A stretch of DNA of 35,697 nucleotides, taken from an uncultured Clostridium sp. (GTDB lineage: Bacteria > Bacillota > Clostridia > Lachnospirales > Lachnospiraceae). Positions within the stretch are counted from its first letter, which is position 1; each line of letters starts with the position of its first letter. The notes below the pieces were generated by a model. That model did no database searches, was not told the origin of the DNA, and worked only from the letters and a program-made list of their open reading frames with translations. This document shows, piece after piece, positions 1-8,550 of this stretch. Position numbers and translations under genes: made by a program. Location of the stretch: the NCBI GenBank assembly GCA_900541315.1, contig UQJF01000012.1, positions 1-35,697 on the forward strand. The letters are read 5' to 3'.

Positions 1-168
1 TGATACAGCTTAGAATTTTAGAATCTTTAGAAATTTATTTGAAATCCTGCTTATACTCAGAATAGCAGTTTTACAGGAAAATGTCCAGAGTTCAAGCGCA
101 AAACTCTCCCCTCCCATACTCAATAATGTTCTCTCGGAATCTTTCTTGGCCTGATTTTATCCATTCCC
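1..168. other. contig left end, no gene recognised
   Basis: This stretch follows the S4 gene in the minus-strand reading direction. In many Firmicutes the next gene there would be the sporulation gene yabP. A 14-codon reading frame begins just after the S4 stop (ATG near 158), but it closes quickly and shows no YabP similarity that I can see. A weak 6-bp inverted repeat lies near 88-109 without a clear T-run. I see no RNA gene or mobile element. The contig simply ends here. Confidence 0.4.
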
Positions 169-408
169 TTATAAATACTCAAACATCTCTTTCGCATCTT
201 CCTTACGGATCGCATCCTGCACGCTTGTGACCTTTACCTTTACAGCCTTGGTGCCAAATGCGATCTCGATCACATCGCCTGCCTTAACCTCTGCGCTGGC
301 TCTTGCCACCTTGTCGTTAAGCATCACACGGCCGCTGTCGCAGGCTTCGTTTGCTACAGTCCTTCTTTTAATGATACGGGATACTTTCAGGTATTTATCT
401 AATCTCAT
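169..408 (-). CDS. S4-domain RNA-binding protein (RqcP/YabO-like)
   Basis: A small basic protein made almost wholly of one S4 domain; it starts MRLDKYLKVSRIIKRRTVA, the classic opening of the Hsp15/RqcP family. In Bacillus, RqcP (YabO) helps add C-terminal alanine tails to nascent chains on obstructed 50S subunits. I assign that role by family and context, not by a specific residue. The reading frame can extend to an ATG at 438, but the start at 408 is preferred: it gives 79 residues, the family length, and has an AAAGGA about 12 bases upstream, whereas the ATG ten residues earlier has no spacing to a ribosome site. HU and MazG lie upstream on the same strand, matching the mazG-hup-yabO cluster of Clostridia. 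A terminator separates it from hup, so it probably relies on read-through or on a promoter in the short gap. Confidence 0.85.
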   Translation of the reverse strand: MRLDKYLKVSRIIKRRTVANEACDSGRVMLNDKVARASAEVKAGDVIEIAFGTKAVKVKVTSVQDAIRKEDAKEMFEYL

Positions 409-497
409 GTTTTTTATCATTCCTTTCGTTTCATTCAAGGCACAAACAAATTATGCAAAATGTTATGCTCCTTCACGCTTTGATCTATATCTGCAAT

Positions 498-545
498 AAA
501 AAAAGTGCCAGCATAGGACTTTTACCTATATCTTAGCACTTTTAA
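498..545 (-). terminator. rho-independent terminator after hup
   Basis: An outer stem (AAAGTGC paired with GCACTTT) encloses an inner stem (ATAGG with CCTAT). Read on the minus strand it is followed by a run of seven T bases. It begins 20 bases after the hup stop codon. Confidence 0.8.
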
Positions 546-564
546 TTGCTTTTAGAAAAATCAA

Positions 565-840
565 TTACTTATTGATCTCGTCCTTTAAAGCCTTACCTGG
601 TTTGAACTTAGGTGTCTTGGAAGCTGCGATGGTCATGGTCTCTCCGGTTCTTGGGTTTCTTCCTTCACGTGCTGGTCTCTCGCTGACTTCGAAGTTACCG
701 AATCCAACTAACTGAACCTTTCCGCCCTTTGCCAGTTCTTCTGCTACTGCATCAGTAAAAGCCTTAACTGCCTTTTCTGCATCCTTTTTAGAAATTTCTG
801 CCTTCTCAGCTACTGCTGCGATTAACTCTGTCTTGTTCAT
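565..840 (-). CDS. hup: HU family DNA-binding protein
   Basis: A 91-residue histone-like protein that bends and compacts DNA in the nucleoid as a dimer. It starts MNKTELIAAVAEKAEISKKD and contains the HU signature GFGNFEVSERPAREGRNPRTG, with the beta-arm proline and arginine residues intact, and ends in the usual lysine-rich helix (FKPGKALKDEIN). A TTG lies directly before the ATG and the frame could begin there (843), but the ATG at 840 gives the canonical MNK start and has a consensus AGGAGG nine bases upstream. The gene has a strong promoter of its own that overlaps the end of mazG, and a terminator just downstream, so it is a one-gene transcription unit suited to high expression. Confidence 0.97.
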   Translation of the reverse strand: MNKTELIAAVAEKAEISKKDAEKAVKAFTDAVAEELAKGGKVQLVGFGNFEVSERPAREGRNPRTGETMTIAASKTPKFKPGKALKDEINK

Positions 841-915
841 CAATGTTTTCCTCCTAAACCGGATCCGAAAAAACAGGCTCGGACCGTCTTTATTCTTGTC
901 AGTGATACCCTATCA

Positions 916-944
916 TTTATATCTGCTTTACTATGATTTGTCAA
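916..944 (-). promoter_or_regulatory. sigma-A promoter of hup
   Basis: On the minus strand a perfect TTGACA (939-944) and a TATAAA (916-921) are separated by exactly 17 bases. The -35 box overlaps the mazG stop codon. The predicted leader is about 70 bases long and includes an imperfect GGTCCG/CGGATCC hairpin. Confidence 0.85.
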
Positions 945-1321
945 GGTTTTTTGGCCTTTTCCTGCATTTTTATCCGGGCCCAGAGAGCCTCTCCTTCTTC
1001 GGCCGAATTTATCTTTTCACCACCGAATACCCATGGGTGTCTGCGCACCATTTTTTCGCAGATCCCACCTATCACATCATCTACAGAAAACAGCCCTTTT
1101 TCCTTTGCGATCTGGCTGTTTAACATCACCTGAAAGAGCACATCTCCCAGTTCTTCACACAGATTTTCCATGTCCTCATTGTCCACTGCCTGAACCGCTT
1201 CCTCTGCCTCTTCCCTCATATATTTTCGCAGGCTCTCAAAAGTCTGTTCCCGGTCCCATGGACAGCCGTCTTCTGCCCGCAGCTTTGCGGTAATTTCTAC
1301 CAGATCTTTAAATGTATACAT
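941..1321 (-). CDS. mazG: MazG nucleotide pyrophosphohydrolase, single-domain form
   Basis: An all-alpha NTP pyrophosphohydrolase that hydrolyses nucleoside triphosphates to monophosphates and pyrophosphate; MazG proteins are thought to clear aberrant nucleotides. The metal-binding EExxE plus ExxD signature is visible: EEAEEAVQAVDNEDMENLC followed by EELGD. The N-terminal LRAEDGCPWDREQT motif is also typical. At 126 residues it is one MazG domain, without the methyltransferase half of B. subtilis YabN or the second MazG repeat of the E. coli protein. I chose the ATG at 1321 because MYTFKDLVEI is the family start and an AAAGGA lies nine bases upstream; the frame extends to 1348. It follows the V-ATPase subunit D gene after about 60 bases with no terminator, so it may be co-transcribed with that operon. 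Confidence 0.93.
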   Translation of the reverse strand: MYTFKDLVEITAKLRAEDGCPWDREQTFESLRKYMREEAEEAVQAVDNEDMENLCEELGDVLFQVMLNSQIAKEKGLFSVDDVIGGICEKMVRRHPWVFGGEKINSAEEGEALWARIKMQEKAKKP

Positions 1322-1382
1322 GATACAATATCCTTTCCCGTATTCCAACGCATCCGGCTATTTTACCATTTTCTGCCTTTCA

Positions 1383-2000
1383 TCACCCGGTCTTCATCCT
1401 CTTAATAACCTTCAACCGGGTAAATTCTTCCCTTTCCTTCTCTTCCAGGGCATTGGAAATGGACCTGGACAGCTCTTCATAATGAGGAATCGTGATGTTC
1501 TTTAAAGCATTGGCGCGCTTCTGGGTCTTCTTAATAGAATTTGCCAGCCGGTACGCAGAATTTTCCACCATAGACAGCTTAATGGTCAGCTCCTTTACCC
1601 GCTCAAACCGTTCTCTGGCAATATCCAGGGCTTCAGAGGTATTGTTAAACCCATAAGCCAGCTCCATAGGCTTTTCCTGGTGCTGGACTAAGGGGATCTC
1701 TGTTCCCATGATACTTCTTGCCTTGATCTTCACTGTATCATCCACAGGAACAGACATTCCGATCTCCTGGACATAATTGATGCCCAGTTCAATATTGGCA
1801 CTCTGCAGCGCTTCATAAGCAGCCTTAAACACAGTGTCGATCTCAGACTGTATCCCCTTTGCCTCATCGATCAGCCCCATAAGCTCACGGATCAGGATAT
1901 TTCTCTTCTTATCCATTAATCCGTAGCCCATAGTTGCCAGTTTCAGGGAGTTTTTCGCAGCAATCAGATTACCTTTTGTGGGAAATGTATTTGGATCCAT
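1383..2000 (-). CDS. V-type ATP synthase/ATPase subunit D
   Basis: Central-shaft subunit of the V-type rotary ATPase (the counterpart of F-type gamma). It sits inside the A3B3 head and turns with the membrane rotor. The 205 residues start MDPNTFPTKGNLIAAKNSLKLA, the conserved subunit-D opening, and run as two long coiled-coil helices (about 10-75 and 120-200) with a short beta section between, including the PLVQHQEKPMELAYGF segment. Length is normal. It is the last ATPase gene, 11 bases after subunit B, and its start has a GAGGTGAGCAGGA ribosome site. No terminator follows before mazG. Confidence 0.95.
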   Translation of the reverse strand: MDPNTFPTKGNLIAAKNSLKLATMGYGLMDKKRNILIRELMGLIDEAKGIQSEIDTVFKAAYEALQSANIELGINYVQEIGMSVPVDDTVKIKARSIMGTEIPLVQHQEKPMELAYGFNNTSEALDIARERFERVKELTIKLSMVENSAYRLANSIKKTQKRANALKNITIPHYEELSRSISNALEEKEREEFTRLKVIKRMKTG

Positions 2001-2011
2001 TCCTGCTCACC

Positions 2012-3385
2012 TCACTCCTCGTAGTACTGATCCAGAACCTTGGTATCAATACGGTCTAATTCCTCTCTTGGAAGCATACGCAAAAGTTTCCAGCCGATCT
2101 CCAGAGTCTCTATAATGGAGCGGTTCTCATGATGTGCCTGGCCAATAAAATGCTCTTCAAATGCTTTACCAAACTCCAGATACTTCTTGTCAATGGCAGA
2201 CAGCTCATCTTCACCAATAACAGATGCCAGCGCCCTGGCGTCACCTACCTTGGCATAACAGGAAAACAGCTGGTTTGCCACATCCTGATGATCTTTTCTC
2301 GTATAGCCTTCACCGATACCATCCTTCATCAGTCGTGAAAGAGATGGAAGCACGCTGATCGGTGGATAAACAGACTGGCTGTTTAACTGTCTGTCCAGGA
2401 CGATCTGTCCCTCTGTAATATAACCAGTCAGGTCCGGGATCGGATGTGTAATATCATCATTTGGCATAGTTAAGATCGGGATCTGGGTAACTGAACCATT
2501 TCTTCCTGCTACAATACCGGCTCTTTCATACAATGATGCCAGATCGCTGTACAGATAACCTGGGAAGCCCTTTCGTGAAGGGATCTCGCCCTTAGAGGAA
2601 GAAACCTCACGCAGCGCCTCTGCATAAGAGGTCATATCTGTTAAAATGACCAGGATGTGCATTCCCTTTTCATAAGCCAGATACTCTGCCAGTGTCAATG
2701 CGATCTTTGGCGTGATAAGCCTCTCTACTACCGGGTCATTTGCCAGATTGATAAACATGGCTACATGTTCGGAAACACCGCTTTCCTCAAAGGTACGGCG
2801 GAAGAAATCAGCCACATCATGCTTTACGCCCATAGCTCCAAAAACGATGGCAAACTTTTCGTCAGAATTATCACCTAATGATGCCTGCTGCACGATCTGG
2901 GCCGCCAGCTGGTCATGAGGAAGGCCATTTCCTGAGAAAATAGGAAGCTTCTGGCCACGGATCAGTGTAGTCAGTCCGTCGATGGCGGAAATTCCTGTAC
3001 GGATATAGTTTCTCGGATACTCACGGGATACCGGGTTTAATGGCTGTCCGTTAATATCCATACGGATATCAGAAATAATGTCCCCCAGTCCGTCAATGGG
3101 CTGTCCGATACCATTAAAGGTACGTCCTAACATTTCCTCAGAAACTGCGATCTCCATTGGATGTCCCGTCAGCCTTGTATGGGTATTTCTAAGAGCCATG
3201 CCGTCTGTTCCCTCAAACACCTGGATAATGGCTTTATCCCCGTAGATCTCAATAATACGTCCGATCTTCTTTGTAGTGCCGCCAACGGTCATTTCCACGA
3301 TCTCATCATAAGCTGCGCCCTGAACGCCCTCTAACACTACCAGAGGACCATTGATCTCACTTAAACCTAAATATTCAACTGCCAT
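2012..3385 (-). CDS. V-type ATP synthase/ATPase subunit B
   Basis: Non-catalytic nucleotide-site subunit of the A3B3 head. The 457 residues match the family length and contain the [21 protein letters not shown] region near 124-138 and ends of the ATPase alpha/beta fold such as the [11 protein letters not shown] and [16 protein letters not shown] segments. Where a catalytic subunit would have a Walker A loop, this one reads [15 protein letters not shown] (about 150-164), so it lacks the P-loop as expected for subunit B. The gene starts 12 bases after subunit A; the stop codon of A sits inside the AAGGAGG ribosome site, which suggests translational coupling and equal output of the two head subunits. 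Confidence 0.97.
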   Translation of the reverse strand: MAVEYLGLSEINGPLVVLEGVQGAAYDEIVEMTVGGTTKKIGRIIEIYGDKAIIQVFEGTDGMALRNTHTRLTGHPMEIAVSEEMLGRTFNGIGQPIDGLGDIISDIRMDINGQPLNPVSREYPRNYIRTGISAIDGLTTLIRGQKLPIFSGNGLPHDQLAAQIVQQASLGDNSDEKFAIVFGAMGVKHDVADFFRRTFEESGVSEHVAMFINLANDPVVERLITPKIALTLAEYLAYEKGMHILVILTDMTSYAEALREVSSSKGEIPSRKGFPGYLYSDLASLYERAGIVAGRNGSVTQIPILTMPNDDITHPIPDLTGYITEGQIVLDRQLNSQSVYPPISVLPSLSRLMKDGIGEGYTRKDHQDVANQLFSCYAKVGDARALASVIGEDELSAIDKKYLEFGKAFEEHFIGQAHHENRSIIETLEIGWKLLRMLPREELDRIDTKVLDQYYEE

Positions 3386-3397
3386 TTTAAGTCCTCC

Positions 3398-5164
3398 TTA
3401 TGCGTTACGCTCCAGCACATTCTCATAGAACGCATCAATCTGTTTCTTGTAATCATCAAACATGTCCAAACGGTCATTTGGCACATCATATTTAATAGAA
3501 ATGATCTTATCAAAGATCTTATCTTCTTTTAACACGGACATAGGCATTCCCATAGCGATCAGCGCTTTTGACTTCTTATACAGATATAAAATAATTTCCA
3601 TCATCTTAAACTGCTTGGTAAGAGGCACTGATGTATCGTCCTTGTGGAATGCATTCTGCTGCAGGAAACCTACACGGATGACCTTTGCGATCTCTAAGAC
3701 CAGTTTCTGGTCATCCGGGAGAACATCTGCACCGATCAGCTTTACGATCTCCATCAAACTGCTTTCCTGGGTCAATAACGCCATCAGGCGGTTTCTGTCA
3801 CTTACAAAGTTCTTATCTACGTTATCAATATACCAGGATGACAGATCATTTACATACTCTGAATAACTGGTCAGCCAATGGATAGCCGGGAAATGCCTTG
3901 CATAAGAAAGGTTCTTATCCAGTCCCCAGAAGCAGCGTACAAAACGTTTGGTATTCTGGGTAACAGGCTCAGAGAAATCACCGCCCTGAGGGGAAACTGC
4001 ACCGATAATGGTAACAGAACCTTCTGTACCGTTTAAATTGCGCATCATGCCTGCTCTCTCGTAGAAAGAAGACAGACGGGATGCCAGATAAGCCGGGAAG
4101 CCTTCCTCTGCCGGCATCTCTTCCAGACGGCCGGAAAGCTCACGCAAAGCCTCTGCCCAACGGGAGGTAGAGTCTGCCATGATCGCTACATGATATCCCA
4201 TATCCCTGTAATACTCTGCCAGTGTTACACCGGCATACAGACTTGCTTCACGGGCTGCAACAGGCATATTGGAAGTATTTGCGATCAATGTAGTTCTGTC
4301 CATCAGGAGATTTCCGCTCTTTGGATCGATCAGCTCTGAAAATTCTTCCAGAACCTGGGTCATTTCATTTCCACGCTCACCACAGCCGATATAGATAATA
4401 ACATCCGCATCAGACCATTTTGCGATCTGATGCTGGGTCATGGTCTTTCCTGTACCGAAGCCCCCTGGGATCGCCGCTGTACCTCCCTTTGCCAGTGGGA
4501 ACATAGTATCCAGGATACGCTGTCCAGTGATCAGCGGCCTGGTTGCCGGATAACGCTTTGCAGAGGGTCTTGGCACACGGATAGGCCACTTCTGGGTCAT
4601 GGTCAGCTTCTTTTCTGTTCCATCCAATAACTGCAAAGTAAGAAGAGGCTCATTAATGGTATATTCCCCATCTTCCACTACGTCTAATACATAGCCCTCT
4701 GTATCCGGCGGCACCATTACCTTATGGATAATAGCCCTTGTCTCAGGAACCTCTGCGATAATGGTTCCCGGAAGCACCCGGTCGCCTTTCTTTACTGTCA
4801 TATGTGTTTTCCATTTTTTGGAAGTATCCAGAGAATCTACACTGATGCCACGGCTGATATAGTAGCCGCTGCGCTCTGCGATCTTGCTTAAAGGACGCTC
4901 AATACCGTCAAAAATGTTATTTAAAATACCAGGAGCCAGCGTAACAGAAACCGGTGCTCCTGTTCCTGTTACCACCTCACCAGGCTTTAAACCACTGGTC
5001 TCCTCATACACCTGGATCGTTGTTTTTTCTGAGGTAAGCCCAATGACTTCGCCTACCAGATTTTCCTTACCAACGTACACCATTTCGTTCATCTGAAATC
5101 CGGGATCACCGGCCAGAGAAACTACAGGTCCGTTGATACCGTAGATCACACCTGTCTTAGCCAT
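3398..5164 (-). CDS. V-type ATP synthase/ATPase catalytic subunit A
   Basis: Catalytic subunit of the head. The 588 residues contain an N-terminal beta barrel (1-70), the bulge region that marks subunit A (about 115-190), and the nucleotide-binding domain with Walker A loop GGFGTGKT at 234-241 and the GCGERGNE motif at 261-267 carrying the catalytic glutamate. The GGFGTGKT form, rather than GAFGCGKT, is the version I know from bacterial V-ATPases of Clostridia, Bacteroidetes and Chlamydia. The ATG directly abuts the stop codon of the subunit E gene (zero spacing), with GGAGG inside the final codons of subunit E. Confidence 0.98.
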   Translation of the reverse strand: MAKTGVIYGINGPVVSLAGDPGFQMNEMVYVGKENLVGEVIGLTSEKTTIQVYEETSGLKPGEVVTGTGAPVSVTLAPGILNNIFDGIERPLSKIAERSGYYISRGISVDSLDTSKKWKTHMTVKKGDRVLPGTIIAEVPETRAIIHKVMVPPDTEGYVLDVVEDGEYTINEPLLTLQLLDGTEKKLTMTQKWPIRVPRPSAKRYPATRPLITGQRILDTMFPLAKGGTAAIPGGFGTGKTMTQHQIAKWSDADVIIYIGCGERGNEMTQVLEEFSELIDPKSGNLLMDRTTLIANTSNMPVAAREASLYAGVTLAEYYRDMGYHVAIMADSTSRWAEALRELSGRLEEMPAEEGFPAYLASRLSSFYERAGMMRNLNGTEGSVTIIGAVSPQGGDFSEPVTQNTKRFVRCFWGLDKNLSYARHFPAIHWLTSYSEYVNDLSSWYIDNVDKNFVSDRNRLMALLTQESSLMEIVKLIGADVLPDDQKLVLEIAKVIRVGFLQQNAFHKDDTSVPLTKQFKMMEIILYLYKKSKALIAMGMPMSVLKEDKIFDKIISIKYDVPNDRLDMFDDYKKQIDAFYENVLERNA

Positions 5165-5758
5165 TTACTGCTTACCTCCCAAGTCAAACTTAAATTCATG
5201 GCGCGCTTCTTCCAGTTTTGTCTTAAAGGAACTGTCGATCAGGATATGTTTGGACGGGATCACCGCACGGATGCCTCCGTCAAAGGAATATTCGCTGATC
5301 TTTACAGTTACATTGTGGTGCATGGCCAGTCTGCGGGCCTTGTCCTCATCAGAGGGATCCATGTATACGACCATAGCCTCATCACCTGCAACTGCTTTAG
5401 CTGCTCCGATCTGTTTTTCCAACAGGTCCAGATAGTCTCTTGTCTCCATGAAATTAGCCAGTTTATCTCTTATCTCCACAAACAGCTTATCCTTTAATTC
5501 CTCCTGTCTGTGGCTTACTTCTCTTCTTAAGTCCAGCTGTCCAATGGAAAGCTTTTTGTTACGCTCACGCCCTAACTTTTCCGTCTCAGCCTCTTCCTGC
5601 ATTTTCGCCCGCTTCCTGGCATCTTCTGTATGCTCCTCATAGGCCTTATCAAGAGTTTTTGCGTAATCGTCCAGTATTTTTGCACTTTTTTCCCTTGCAT
5701 CTGTCATACAGATCTCCTGAAAATGCTTCAGCTTTTCCTCTGTTGTCAAGCTCTTCAC
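5165..5758 (-). CDS. V-type ATP synthase/ATPase subunit E
   Basis: Peripheral-stalk subunit; its N-terminal helix pairs with subunit G/H and its C-terminal globular domain binds the top of the A3B3 head. Residues 1-105 are a charged, heptad-like helix rich in Glu, Lys and Arg (for example EEAETEKLGRERNKK); residues 105-197 form a mixed alpha/beta domain ending FDGGIRAVIPSKHILIDSSF, a typical subunit E segment. The start is uncertain. The frame opens with GTG at 5758 without a convincing ribosome site; a TTG at 5749 has AGGTG six bases upstream and gives MTTEEKLKHF; an ATG at 5707 has AGGAG six bases upstream but would trim the helix. Confidence 0.9.
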   Translation of the reverse strand: MKSLTTEEKLKHFQEICMTDAREKSAKILDDYAKTLDKAYEEHTEDARKRAKMQEEAETEKLGRERNKKLSIGQLDLRREVSHRQEELKDKLFVEIRDKLANFMETRDYLDLLEKQIGAAKAVAGDEAMVVYMDPSDEDKARRLAMHHNVTVKISEYSFDGGIRAVIPSKHILIDSSFKTKLEEARHEFKFDLGGKQ

Positions 5759-5765
5759 CTGCTTT

Positions 5766-6074
5766 CTATAGTTTCAATCCAATGGCCTCGTTTACATAAG
5801 AGGTGATAAAGTCCGGCTTGCGGCCGGTTCCATGGCGGTCCGGGATCTCTACGATCAGCGGCAGCTTCCGCTCCAGCTTTACATTGTCGATGATCTCCGG
5901 AAATTCCCTGCCAAACTTTTCAGTTAACAGGATAATGCCAATAGATTTATCGGCCAGAACCTTATCCAGCTCACGTTTCAGTTCGTCCCTCTCATGTACC
6001 ACAGCCCCGTCAACACCTGCCAGGCGCATGCCGGTCCAGGTGTCGATGTTATCGCTGATGAGATACATTTTCAT
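5766..6074 (-). CDS. V-type ATP synthase/ATPase subunit F
   Basis: Small stalk subunit that binds subunit D in the rotor shaft. At 102 residues it has the family length and a Rossmann-like pattern: MKMYLISDNIDTWTGMRLAG at the start, then IGIILLTEKFGREFPEIID (about 47-65) and LPLIVEIPDRHG (74-85). The gene starts one base beyond the subunit K stop region, with AGGTAA about nine bases upstream of the ATG, and subunit E follows after seven bases. The close packing of K, F, E, A and B points to one polycistronic message. Confidence 0.93.
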   Translation of the reverse strand: MKMYLISDNIDTWTGMRLAGVDGAVVHERDELKRELDKVLADKSIGIILLTEKFGREFPEIIDNVKLERKLPLIVEIPDRHGTGRKPDFITSYVNEAIGLKL

Positions 6075-6075
6075 A

Positions 6076-6510
6076 TTAAAGCTTACCTAAGATCATAAAG
6101 GAAATGATCAGACCATACAGGCACACACCTTCGGCAAGACCTACGAAGATAAGGGATTTACCAAGAATAGAGCTGTCTTCACTGATAGCGCCCAGTGCTG
6201 CACTTGCTGCTGCAGATACTGCAATACCACCGCCTAAACAGGAAAGACCGGTTGCAAGAGCCGCTGACAGATAGCCCATTCCAGCTGCGCTGTTAGAAAC
6301 GGCTGCTGCTGTTTCCTCTGCTGCAAATGCATTTCCTGAGAACATGAAAGCTGCTGCTGCGATCATGGTCCCGAAGAATAAAAATACGTTTACACCAAGC
6401 GCTGTTTTATAACGTCCCTTTGTCTTTTCTCCTGCTGCAAATGCTCCAAAAGGTACACCGATGCTTAATACTAATGCTGCGCTTAATGTCATTTTAACTA
6501 ATAAACTCAT
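6076..6510 (-). CDS. V-type ATP synthase/ATPase subunit K (proteolipid rotor)
   Basis: Membrane rotor subunit that carries the transported ion. The 144 residues give four hydrophobic segments (about 7-26, 40-60, 77-103, 118-142). The second hairpin is a classic c-type unit: a glycine-rich helix (LGGGIAVSAAASAALGAISED) and a helix with the ion-binding glutamate E127 in FVGLAEGVCLYGLIISFMIL. The first hairpin lacks an acidic ion site and ends in an AFAAEE signal-like linker, so the protein has one ion site per four helices, as in other V-type K subunits. A strong AGGAG lies nine bases before the ATG, in keeping with the many copies needed per ring. Whether the ion is H+ or Na+ is not settled by the sequence; Gly, not Ser/Thr, follows E127. 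Confidence 0.93.
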   Translation of the reverse strand: MSLLVKMTLSAALVLSIGVPFGAFAAGEKTKGRYKTALGVNVFLFFGTMIAAAAFMFSGNAFAAEETAAAVSNSAAGMGYLSAALATGLSCLGGGIAVSAAASAALGAISEDSSILGKSLIFVGLAEGVCLYGLIISFMILGKL

Positions 6511-6563
6511 GATTGATTTCTCCTTTTTCTCTTGAGATTAAGATATCTGGATCTCCCATGTCT

Positions 6564-6579
6564 GCCTGACCTGCCAGGC
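6564..6579 (-). promoter_or_regulatory. hairpin in the subunit I to subunit K gap
   Basis: A GCCTG/CAGGC stem with a six-base loop lies in the 97-base gap between the I and K genes, the longest gap in the ATPase operon. It has no T-run, so it is not a usual terminator. It may mark a processing site or stabilise the K message, which must be made in excess; this is inference. Confidence 0.4.
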
Positions 6580-6607
6580 GGCACATGTTCCAGGTTCATT
6601 TATTTAT

Positions 6608-8536
6608 CTAATGCTTTCCATAAGGTTCAAATGCCCGTCCACTTCCTCTGTAGAACCGGCTGAACAGCTCATAATATTCCAGACGAAGGACCTGGATACC
6701 TACGATCAGGCCTTCCATACCGCATACAAACAGGTTTCCACCAATAACTACCGCCCAGTTAGGGCTTCCAGCCTCTGCGCCTGCAAGCATTAAAACCACC
6801 TGCATCATAGCTGCATGGCTCACTGCAAAAGCACCTACACGGACGAAGGAAAGTGTATTGGAAAAATAGCTTAAAAGCACTTCAAACAATTCAAATACGC
6901 CCTGGGTAATGAACATTCCCACGCCGCCTTCCATTTTCTGTGCCTTCTTCTCTATTATCGCTGACAATGGTTCCTTAAAGAACATAAGCAGCAACGGAAT
7001 AATAAACAGCACAGTCAGTACAATGGTTGCCGGAAGAGCATTACCACTCATATACAGGACAATAACTGCTGCCAGTGCAAAGTAAAATACAAGTCCGGCA
7101 GCACCGTTGGTGTCAAACCATGTTTTCTCTGTATTATGCTCCTTTACGCTGTTGATGATATTTAAGATCATACACAGCAGGATAATGCCCATACCAATGG
7201 CAATGGCAACTACAAACACTGTATTCAATTTTCCAATAAATGGAAGATCGGTCATAGCTTCCTGTGGTCTTAACCACATTGCGTCAATAATATCTTCAAA
7301 TCCGAACACGCTGCCGAACAGCACTCCGAATATGGTAGAAAAGAATCCGCAACAGGAAATAATGCCCGCCAGACGCATTTTTTTGAATTTATACAGTAAG
7401 AACCCGCCAATAAGAAGACAGAGTCCCTGTCCCGCATCACCAAACATAAAGCCAAACAGAATGGAATAAGTAATACCGATCAGGATCGTAGGATCGATCT
7501 CATTATAAGAAGGCAGACCATACATCTCCACATACATCTCAAATGGCTTAAACAGCCCCGGATTTTTCATTTTTGTAGGCGGAGTGCTCATGATGTTGTT
7601 GTGGTCATCTTCTATAATACAGAACGTGTCTGCATCCGATTCTATCTCTTTTTGAAACTTCTTTGCATCTGTTTCACTCATCCAGCCGCAAAGGATGTAG
7701 AATGTATGATAGCCATGCTTGGTGCAGGCTGCCATCTTTCGCACATCAAAGTTTACAGAAAAACGTTCCAGTCTGGTGCAGGCTGCTGCCAGCTCCTGTT
7801 TATTTTCATCCAGTGTCTGAAGGATCTTTCCTTCAAGCTCCTGTTTTTCTGCTTCCAGTGCCTTGATCTTATCATCTAACACATGCTCTGCTTCCATAGG
7901 AGTGCCTTCGTACTCATCTGGCAGGAAACAGCGTTCAAAATGCATAGACGCATAAATAGCATCGATCTTATCTGCCAGCTTCTCCGGCACAAAATAAACG
8001 ATCCATACATATTCCGCATCTTCCAGACACTTAAACATGACCGTATCAATGGTCTCATACACATAGCTGTTAAACTTGTCAAAGTATTCCCTGGAAATAC
8101 GGCCAAAACGGAACTTGATAAACTGGAATCCCAGGATCTCCTTTACACTGTAATTTAATTCTGTAAATGGTTCTACCTGGTCTTTTGATCGCTTTAATGT
8201 CTGGATCTGCGCCTGAAGCTCCTCTTTCTTATCATTCAGTTCTTTTAAGCGGCTGCTTATATCATCTACGGTTTTTGCTGCCTCTTCCTGGGACGGAAGT
8301 TCTTTCTCAGGAACTGACTGCAGCTGCCCGCCGATCTTTTCTGCCAGTTCCCTGGCAAGATTCAATTTCTCCTTATACGGATTGGTCTCAATATAAGGCC
8401 TTAAGTCTTTTACCGTCTTTAACTCTGACAGAGCATTTTCCAAATGAATCTCATATCTGGAAAGATAGGTATCCACCACCCGGTCAATGTCTGCCTTGGG
8501 GCCGGTAATGCTTAAGAACTTCATTTTCTCTATCAC
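6608..8536 (-). CDS. V-type ATP synthase/ATPase subunit I (a-subunit homologue)
   Basis: Stator membrane subunit that forms the ion half-channels next to the K ring and anchors the peripheral stalks. The N-terminal half (about 1-330) is soluble and rich in coiled-coil helix; the C-terminal half (about 345-630) has seven or eight membrane helices. The conserved arginine that faces the rotor glutamate is seen as R617 in IQVLRLEYYELFSRFY. Length (642) is normal. The start is GTG at 8536, with a GGGGG stretch nine bases upstream and only 14 bases from the subunit C stop; an ATG four codons later lacks a good ribosome site. Confidence 0.96.
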   Translation of the reverse strand: MIEKMKFLSITGPKADIDRVVDTYLSRYEIHLENALSELKTVKDLRPYIETNPYKEKLNLARELAEKIGGQLQSVPEKELPSQEEAAKTVDDISSRLKELNDKKEELQAQIQTLKRSKDQVEPFTELNYSVKEILGFQFIKFRFGRISREYFDKFNSYVYETIDTVMFKCLEDAEYVWIVYFVPEKLADKIDAIYASMHFERCFLPDEYEGTPMEAEHVLDDKIKALEAEKQELEGKILQTLDENKQELAAACTRLERFSVNFDVRKMAACTKHGYHTFYILCGWMSETDAKKFQKEIESDADTFCIIEDDHNNIMSTPPTKMKNPGLFKPFEMYVEMYGLPSYNEIDPTILIGITYSILFGFMFGDAGQGLCLLIGGFLLYKFKKMRLAGIISCCGFFSTIFGVLFGSVFGFEDIIDAMWLRPQEAMTDLPFIGKLNTVFVVAIAIGMGIILLCMILNIINSVKEHNTEKTWFDTNGAAGLVFYFALAAVIVLYMSGNALPATIVLTVLFIIPLLLMFFKEPLSAIIEKKAQKMEGGVGMFITQGVFELFEVLLSYFSNTLSFVRVGAFAVSHAAMMQVVLMLAGAEAGSPNWAVVIGGNLFVCGMEGLIVGIQVLRLEYYELFSRFYRGSGRAFEPYGKH

Positions 8537-8550
8537 TTCACATAACCCCC

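Noticed and set aside
1..168. A possible yabP gene after the S4 gene
   Set aside because: The frame opened by the nearby ATG stops after 14 codons and no YabP-like sequence appears in any frame.
857..905. Hairpin in the hup leader as a possible riboswitch
   Set aside because: It is a single imperfect six-base stem with a T-rich loop; nothing suggests a ligand-binding fold.
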